NCBI GenBank assembly: GCA_003648455.1
Contig: QMPG01000100.1
Coordinates: forward strand, 1-9,385
From: Bacteroidota bacterium
GTDB taxonomy: Bacteria > Bacteroidota > Bacteroidia > Bacteroidales > B39-G9
Direction of reading: 5' to 3'
Length of the DNA stretch: 9,385 nt
The translations under genes and the position numbers were made by a program. The notes under the pieces are model-generated. The model was given only the letters and a program-made list of their open reading frames with translations, searched no databases and was not told the origin of the DNA. Position 1 is the stretch's first letter, and each line of letters opens with the position of its first letter. Shown in pieces: positions 6,401 through 9,385 of this stretch.

Positions 6401-6716
6401 TAAAGAAAAACAAGAAATTTCAACTCAGATTAAGCAATTATTTAAAGACGAAAAAATAAAAAAATGGTTTAGTCCTGAATGGACAATAAAAAATGAAACA
6501 GACATTCTGCTTTCCGATGGAAATGTTAGGCGTCCCGACCGTGTGTTAATTGCTGGTAGTGAGGCAATTGTGATTGATTATAAATTTGTTAACGAAGAAA
6601 AACCCGAATATATTACCCAAGTATCAAATTATGTAAATTATTTGTTGAAGATGGGATATGAGAATGTGAAAGGATATATTTGGTATGTAAATCAAAATAA
6701 AGTTTTAGAGGTTTAA
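3417..6716 (+). CDS. AddA/RecB-like helicase-nuclease (UvrD family)
   Basis: A 1099-aa superfamily 1 helicase fused to a RecB-type nuclease, the architecture of AddA and RecB, which process double-strand breaks for recombination. Motifs in order: Walker A ASAGSGKT (9-16), Ia VTFTHKATDEM (40-50), GTIDSFF (109-115), Walker B MIDEFQD (401-407), III GDVKQSIYRWR (434-444), IV NWRSKK (473-478), V ILTIHKSKGLQF (764-775), VI LYVAFTRAENAL (844-855). The C-terminal nuclease has H968 (GTIMH), D1041 (RPDR), D1054 and K1056 (IDYK), and Q1068/Y1072 (QVSNY), all apparently intact. Walker A begins nine residues from the start, so the ATG at 3417 is right and there is no upstream Q-motif region. No AddB-like partner is adjacent, although AddA normally works with one. 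Around codons 865-872 there is a slippery A-run, a Shine-Dalgarno sequence and an in-frame ATG exactly between the helicase and nuclease parts. AddA is the likeliest assignment; a stand-alone relative is possible. Confidence 0.9.
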   Translation: MSKLNVYRASAGSGKTYRLTEEYLRLLFKSNLSYKNILAVTFTHKATDEMKTRIIEALYKLSNVEKFNNDVDYYNEFKKEFNLSDKAIKQKSSLILARILHDYSRFSVGTIDSFFQKVIRAFVREIGLQYGFNVELDIDKVLSTAVDNLILDIDNDNDLKKWLLEFINDKIKDGNSWRIYDDIFKLSKSEIFKEDFQLLGNELANKLSNRNFLKKYLSEINNIKKKFENDLQEIGEKGLKFINDNGLTVEDFSHGKTSFANHFRKLSIKKDFNKSEFRKQGFVPGKRVLDCQDFLEKWYSSSSTKKEEITAVYNLGLNKLLVEAVQYYYSNKDKYYTAKEIYQQFYTLGILADVSKKINEYCKENNIFLISNSAVLLNKIIDGSDTPFIYEKIGNYYKHFMIDEFQDTSRLQWNNFKPLIDNSLANNNTSLVVGDVKQSIYRWRNGDWKLLSQQINKDFHNQGIDDSKPLKTNWRSKKNIIDFNNSFFNYAANFLQNVYNQNVNDAEIDENYKTQIANAYKDVFQNTPNTKQGGYINVSFFENTKENKFDNNIEEALPKVIEQLQDNNYQLNDISILVRTSKEAEKISNFLLKYKNEHLNTKYKYDVISNESLYLKNSFIVRFILLILKYFVNSEDNINNANIVYQYNQYISNNEFDNDKFNNIFLEIGEKHQEVFSKFLPHEFSQNINKLKHLTLYELVENIINIFKLNNFDAEISFLQAFQNIVFNFVKSDSSDISLFLRWWDEFGIKETIKSSDEQKAIRILTIHKSKGLQFKAVIIPYCNWAIDNDSKHSKNIWCKPNSEPFNLLDLVPVKYSQKLTDTIFYKDYFNEKLQAYVDNINLLYVAFTRAENALFAFAPLNSNKKKEVKNMGDLALEVINNKLIKNFSQEHPNLEDYWNDETKIFSMGSISSIKAETNKKGTNDFCFNKYLSNTDKNRLRLKFHSNEFFSEVNIDSKSHINKGTIMHKIFEYIYTEKDIETAVNKVYFEGKIDDKEKQEISTQIKQLFKDEKIKKWFSPEWTIKNETDILLSDGNVRRPDRVLIAGSEAIVIDYKFVNEEKPEYITQVSNYVNYLLKMGYENVKGYIWYVNQNKVLEV
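6015..6032 (+). promoter_or_regulatory. Internal Shine-Dalgarno and in-frame ATG in the helicase gene
   Basis: AAGGAGGTGA (6015-6024) is a perfect 10-nt complement to the usual 16S rRNA 3' end. It stands 8 nt (from GGAGG) before an ATG at 6030 that is codon 872 of the helicase-nuclease. Initiation there would give a 228-aa product containing the whole nuclease domain. The same bases encode an ordinary Lys-Glu-Val, and Bacteroidota rarely depend on Shine-Dalgarno pairing, so function is unproven. Confidence 0.3.
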
Positions 6717-6739
6717 TTTGAGCTTATATTACAACTATG

Positions 6740-6884
6740 TAGTGCCGGCACGAAAACTCGTAAAATTTTAGTTGTGATGTCATTTCGAACGAAGTGAGAA
6801 ATCTCATTCAACTTATATACACTGTGTTATGAGATTTCTCCTTTTAGTCGAAATGACAATATGGGCGTTTTCGTGCAAACACTA
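6740..6884. mobile_element. MITE-like nested inverted-repeat element
   Basis: Outer inverted repeats: TAGTGCCGGCACGAAAAC (6740-6757) against GTTTTCGTGCAAACACTA (6867-6884), 15 of 18 positions matching. Inside is a second, longer inverted repeat: arms 6778-6807 and 6829-6858 match at 25 of 30 positions, with perfect 11-nt outer ends (TGTCATTTCGA) and 12-nt inner ends (GAGAAATCTCAT), around a 21-nt loop. The left outer repeat contains the perfect palindrome GTGCCGGCAC (6742-6751). There is no coding capacity, and I see no clear target-site duplication. It resembles a non-autonomous element or interspersed repeat; I recall similar strings in other Bacteroidota genomes, not checked here. Confidence 0.6.
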
Positions 6885-7000
6885 ACTCAAAACAAGTTAA
6901 TTATATTATTAAATTTATTCCCCTACGGAATTACGAGGTGTTTTCTAAAAGTATATTGTATAAAATTGAGGTCTTTTAATAGTTTATGAAGTGAAAATTA

Positions 7001-7031
7001 TTGTCTTTTATCATAAAAAATATTAACTTTG
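7001..7031 (+). promoter_or_regulatory. Bacteroidota-type promoter for the USP gene
   Basis: TTG (7001-7003, in ATTG) is followed after 20 bp by TAACTTTG (7024-7031). This agrees with the Bacteroidota housekeeping consensus TTG-N(about 17-23)-TAnnTTTG. Transcription would start near 7037-7039, leaving a leader of about 60 nt before the ATG at 7098. It is the best promoter match in the window and indicates that the USP gene is transcribed separately from the helicase. Confidence 0.6.
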
Positions 7032-7097
7032 AATTAGTTAGTTTAGATAGATAATCTTGAATACTTTTTGAACTTTGAACCTTCAAACTTTAGCTTT

Positions 7098-7964
7098 ATG
7101 AAAATATTAGTTCCTATAGATTTTTCAGAATGCTCTGATAATGCATGTCAGTATGCATTAAAATTTGCGTCAGAATATCAAGCAGAAATAAAACTTTTTT
7201 ATTCTTATGTTATACCAACATACAGCAATCCCGGATCAATGTTTGATTTCGTTGGGTTCGATGATGTCAGTAATGAATTAATTGAAGCAAACAAACAACA
7301 CGAAGAAGAAAAAATTATTAATTTTCATTCAAAAATTAAAGCACAGATAAAAAGAAAAAACATAAAAAATGTAACACTATCCAACTATCAACTAAGTTCA
7401 GGTATAGCCGAAGACGAAATAATTAGTTACTCACTCGTTTACAATCCCGATGTTATAATTATGGGAATAAAAGGAGAGAGTGGTTTATTTGAAAATTTAT
7501 TTGGAAGCGTAACACAATCAGTTATCGACCATGCAGAATTTCCGGTAATTGCTGTCCCTTTAGAGGCCAAATATAAAACTATCAAAAATATTGTGTATGC
7601 AATTCGGTTTGACGATGCAGATTTTATTGCAATTGATAAACTAATGACATTTAAAGGTTCCTTAAATCCTAAAATATTTTTTGTATATGTTTGCTTTGGT
7701 GCAAAATTCAGGCTTGATTATAGAAACATGCTTACTATTCGTAATTATGTAAAAAAATATAAAGATACTCAAATGGCTTTCGACATAGTTGAAAGTGAAA
7801 ATGTTTTAGCCGGATTCGATGAATATATGCAAAAAAATAGAATTGATATTATTTCAATTGCTAAACAAAAAAGAAATTTTTTCACAAAATTATTAACCCC
7901 TAGTTTTACAAAAAAAATGCTATTACATACTGAAATTCCATTGTTGGTTTTTCACGAAAAGTAA
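7098..7964 (+). CDS. Universal stress protein, tandem two-domain
   Basis: A 288-aa cytoplasmic protein of two UspA-like domains. Domain 1 (1-154) starts MKILVPIDFSECSDNA, with the conserved Val-Pro-hydrophobic-Asp nucleotide-contacting strand, and ends with MGIKGESGLFENLFGSVT. There G123, G126 and G136-S137 fit the ATP-binding pattern G-2x-G-9x-G-S. FPVIAVP (148-154) closes the domain. Domain 2 (about 160-288) keeps the overall strand order and ends in IPLLVFHEK, but the matching stretch (IAKQKRNFFTKLLTPSF) has lost the glycines, so it probably does not bind ATP in the usual way. In the family, ATP-binding members respond to starvation or redox and energy stress; the specific role here is unknown. 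The ATG at 7098 is chosen because family members begin MK-hydrophobic-hydrophobic-VP. The frame opens further upstream only through a TTG at 7068, adding ten residues derived from the leader repeats. It has its own promoter at 7001-7031. Confidence 0.88.
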   Translation: MKILVPIDFSECSDNACQYALKFASEYQAEIKLFYSYVIPTYSNPGSMFDFVGFDDVSNELIEANKQHEEEKIINFHSKIKAQIKRKNIKNVTLSNYQLSSGIAEDEIISYSLVYNPDVIIMGIKGESGLFENLFGSVTQSVIDHAEFPVIAVPLEAKYKTIKNIVYAIRFDDADFIAIDKLMTFKGSLNPKIFFVYVCFGAKFRLDYRNMLTIRNYVKKYKDTQMAFDIVESENVLAGFDEYMQKNRIDIISIAKQKRNFFTKLLTPSFTKKMLLHTEIPLLVFHEK

Positions 7965-8023
7965 GCCTACTTAATTACTTAATTCAATTTCACAAGCTAC
8001 CAATTTCCCAATTTTACAGCCAC

Positions 8024-8052
8024 CAATTAATGTATTTCTAAATTATTAATTG
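8024..8052. repeat. Perfect 8-bp inverted repeat CAATTAAT...ATTAATTG
   Basis: CAATTAAT (8024-8031) and ATTAATTG (8045-8052) are exact inverted copies separated by 13 bp. They sit 60 bp after the USP stop and just upstream of the -7 motif at 8067. It could be an operator near the wecC promoter or a weak end for the USP transcript; there is no clean T-tract. AT-rich composition makes chance plausible. Confidence 0.3.
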
Positions 8053-8066
8053 TGAATAAAAATTTA

Positions 8067-8074
8067 TATTTTTG
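8067..8074 (+). promoter_or_regulatory. -7 promoter element upstream of wecC
   Basis: TATTTTTG fits TAnnTTTG, and the following GCAAA context is common in Bacteroidota promoters. The nearest upstream TTG (8050-8052) is only 14 bp away, shorter than the usual 17-23, so the -33 element is weak. The predicted transcript start is near 8080, which rules out the GTG at 8052 as the translation start and supports the ATG at 8112. Confidence 0.45.
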
Positions 8075-8111
8075 CAAAAAAAAATTAACAATCTATTTAA
8101 AAAATAATAAT

Positions 8112-9332
8112 ATGCAAAGTAAGTATTCGCGAGTTGTAATGATGGGGCTTGGCTATATTGGGTTGCCAACTGCTGCCTTAATGGCAAAAAACGGTTTAGG
8201 TGTTTTAGGTATTGATATTAATGAGAAAGTAGTTGAGACAATTAATCAAGGTAAAATTCATATTGTTGAACCCGAATTAGGACAACTAGTAAAAGAAGTT
8301 GTTGAAGCCGGTAATTTAAAAGCAGCAACTTCACCACAAGAAGCTGATGTTTTTATTATAGCTGTTCCTACACCTTTTCAGGGAGAACACGAGCCGGATA
8401 TTTCTTTTGTAGAAGCTGCTACAGAGGCAATTATTCCTGTTTTAAAAGAGAGTAATTTATTTATAATAGAATCAACGTCTCCTGTTCATACGACAGAACG
8501 TATGACCAATAAAATATTCGAAGCAAGACCTGAGTTAAAAGGGAAGATTAATATTGCTTATTGCCCTGAGAGAGTATTACCCGGTAATGTTATTTATGAA
8601 TTAGAACATAACGATAGAGTTATTGGCGGTATTGATGAAGCATCAACACAAAAAGCATGTGATTTTTATAGTACATTTGTAAGAAGTGAGTTGCACAAAA
8701 CTAATTCGAAAACAGCAGAATTGTGTAAACTAACTGAAAATTCATCACGAGATGTTCAAATTGCCTTTGCAAATGAATTATCTTTTATTTGTGATAAAGC
8801 AGGAATTAATGTTTGGGAATTAATAAAACTTGCAAATAAACATCCACGAGTAAATATTTTGCAACCGGGTTCCGGCGTAGGAGGTCATTGTATTGCTATT
8901 GATCCTTGGTTTATTGTTTCTGATTTTCCTCGCGAATCTCAAATAATTAACAAAGCAAGAGAAACAAATAATTACAAAGCTTATTGGTGTGCCGAAAAGA
9001 TTAAGAATGCAAAACTTGAGTTTGAATTAAAGCATGGAAAGAAACCAAAAATTGCATGTATGGGCTTAGCTTTTAAAGCAAATATTGATGACTTAAGAGA
9101 ATCTCCGGCAAAATATATTACTCAAAAAGTGATGCAAGATGCTAATAATGAAGAAATTTATGTAGTTGAGCCAAATATTGAAGAACACAAGGTATTTAAA
9201 TTGACAAATTACAAAGAAGCATACGAAAAAGCTGATATTGTTGCCTTTCTAGTGAGCCATAAAGAATTTTTTGAATTAGAATATGATGAGGATAAAGTAA
9301 TTTTAGACTTCTGTGGGGTTTTCAAGAGGTGA
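8112..9332 (+). CDS. wecC: UDP-N-acetyl-D-mannosamine dehydrogenase
   Basis: A 406-aa nucleotide-sugar dehydrogenase that oxidises UDP-ManNAc at C6 with two NAD+ to UDP-ManNAcA (EC 1.1.1.336), a precursor for enterobacterial-common-antigen-like or capsular polysaccharide. NAD-binding domain: GLGYIGLPTA (12-21), GIDIN (33-37), VFIIAVPTPF (80-89) and ESTSPV (120-125). Central domain: AYCPERVLPGN (149-159), KLTENSSRD (206-214, with the conserved Lys) and GVGGHCIAIDPWF (255-267), whose C260 is the catalytic cysteine forming the thioester. C-terminal UDP-binding domain: MGLAFKANIDDLRESPA (317-333). PERVLPG with IDPWF favours the WecC group over UDP-glucose dehydrogenase, but the exact substrate is inferred. 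The ATG at 8112 is preferred because the protein then starts seven residues before the first beta strand; upstream codons lie across the promoter. A wecB epimerase would be the expected partner but is not in the window. Confidence 0.9.
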   Translation: MQSKYSRVVMMGLGYIGLPTAALMAKNGLGVLGIDINEKVVETINQGKIHIVEPELGQLVKEVVEAGNLKAATSPQEADVFIIAVPTPFQGEHEPDISFVEAATEAIIPVLKESNLFIIESTSPVHTTERMTNKIFEARPELKGKINIAYCPERVLPGNVIYELEHNDRVIGGIDEASTQKACDFYSTFVRSELHKTNSKTAELCKLTENSSRDVQIAFANELSFICDKAGINVWELIKLANKHPRVNILQPGSGVGGHCIAIDPWFIVSDFPRESQIINKARETNNYKAYWCAEKIKNAKLEFELKHGKKPKIACMGLAFKANIDDLRESPAKYITQKVMQDANNEEIYVVEPNIEEHKVFKLTNYKEAYEKADIVAFLVSHKEFFELEYDEDKVILDFCGVFKR

Positions 9333-9385
9333 TGAGTGATTTGTGGATTAACAGAAAATGTTTGCACAAAAATTTAATATTTATA

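Larger units (their letters stand above)
6717..7097. other. 381-bp gene-free region between helicase and USP genes
   Basis: It holds the nested inverted-repeat element (6740-6884), a small hairpin at 6917-6931 (ATTCC...GGAAT) without a T-tract, the USP promoter (7001-7031) and a leader with degenerate 7-bp AACTTTG/AACCTTC repeats (7071-7090). No coding frame is supported and no clear terminator for the helicase gene is seen. Confidence 0.6.

Noticed and set aside
6917..6931. ATTCC...GGAAT hairpin as terminator of the helicase gene
   Set aside because: The stem is only 5 bp, lies 200 bp past the stop and has no T-tract.
7068..7097. TTG start extending the USP by ten residues
   Set aside because: The added residues come from the degenerate leader repeats; the family start MKILVP at the ATG 7098 is far better.
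8052..8111. GTG start extending WecC by 20 residues
   Set aside because: The extension crosses the -7 motif at 8067-8074 and is a Lys/Asn-rich translation of an AT-rich leader; ATG 8112 fits the family N-terminus.
9333..9385. Possible start of a next gene
   Set aside because: Only 53 bp remain; no start with a coding frame can be supported, although a wecB-like gene would be the expected neighbour.

Overview
The window is AT-rich (A-runs everywhere, roughly 30% GC by eye) and looks like a member of the Bacteroidota, probably a Bacteroidales/Marinilabiliales-type organism. The evidence is a type IX secretion (T9SS) C-terminal sorting domain, the short Bacteroidota form of AMP nucleosidase, Bacteroidota-style promoter motifs (TAnnTTTG at -7) and starts preceded by A/T-rich leaders rather than Shine-Dalgarno sites.

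Layout. (1) 1-398: 3' end of a secreted T9SS cargo protein, closed by a hairpin-plus-T-tract terminator. (2) 476-934, minus strand: a stand-alone 152-aa PD-(D/E)xK protein of the HsdR N-terminal type, convergent with gene 1, with a promoter motif and a perfect dyad upstream. (3) 935-1425: about 490 bp without a gene, holding two inverted copies of a three-hairpin module. (4) 1426-3203: a two-gene transcription unit, AMP nucleosidase then DNA polymerase III delta (holA), 2 bp apart. (5) 3204-3416: short intergenic region full of palindromes built on CTTCCA/TGGAAG. (6) 3417-6716: a 1099-aa AddA/RecB-like UvrD-family helicase with a C-terminal RecB-type nuclease. (7) 6717-7097: a nested inverted-repeat (MITE-like) element at 6740-6884, then a good promoter. 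(8) 7098-7964: a tandem universal stress protein. (9) 8112-9332: a WecC-type UDP-N-acetylmannosamine dehydrogenase. The last 53 bp show no gene.

How the genes fit: holA (clamp loading) and the AddA-like helicase-nuclease (double-strand-break processing) are chromosome-maintenance functions, and the small HsdR_N-type protein may belong with them. AMP nucleosidase controls the AMP pool, the USP is a stress protein, and WecC makes an aminosugar acid precursor for surface polysaccharide. These look like ordinary chromosomal genes, not a mobile island.

No obviously new multi-gene system is present. The most unusual signals are the mirrored pair of three-hairpin modules (1047-1298), whose stems differ in sequence but keep their pairing, and a spot inside the helicase gene (6009-6037). 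That spot combines an in-phase A AAA AAG slippery heptamer, a perfect 10-nt Shine-Dalgarno sequence and an in-frame ATG exactly at the helicase/nuclease boundary.
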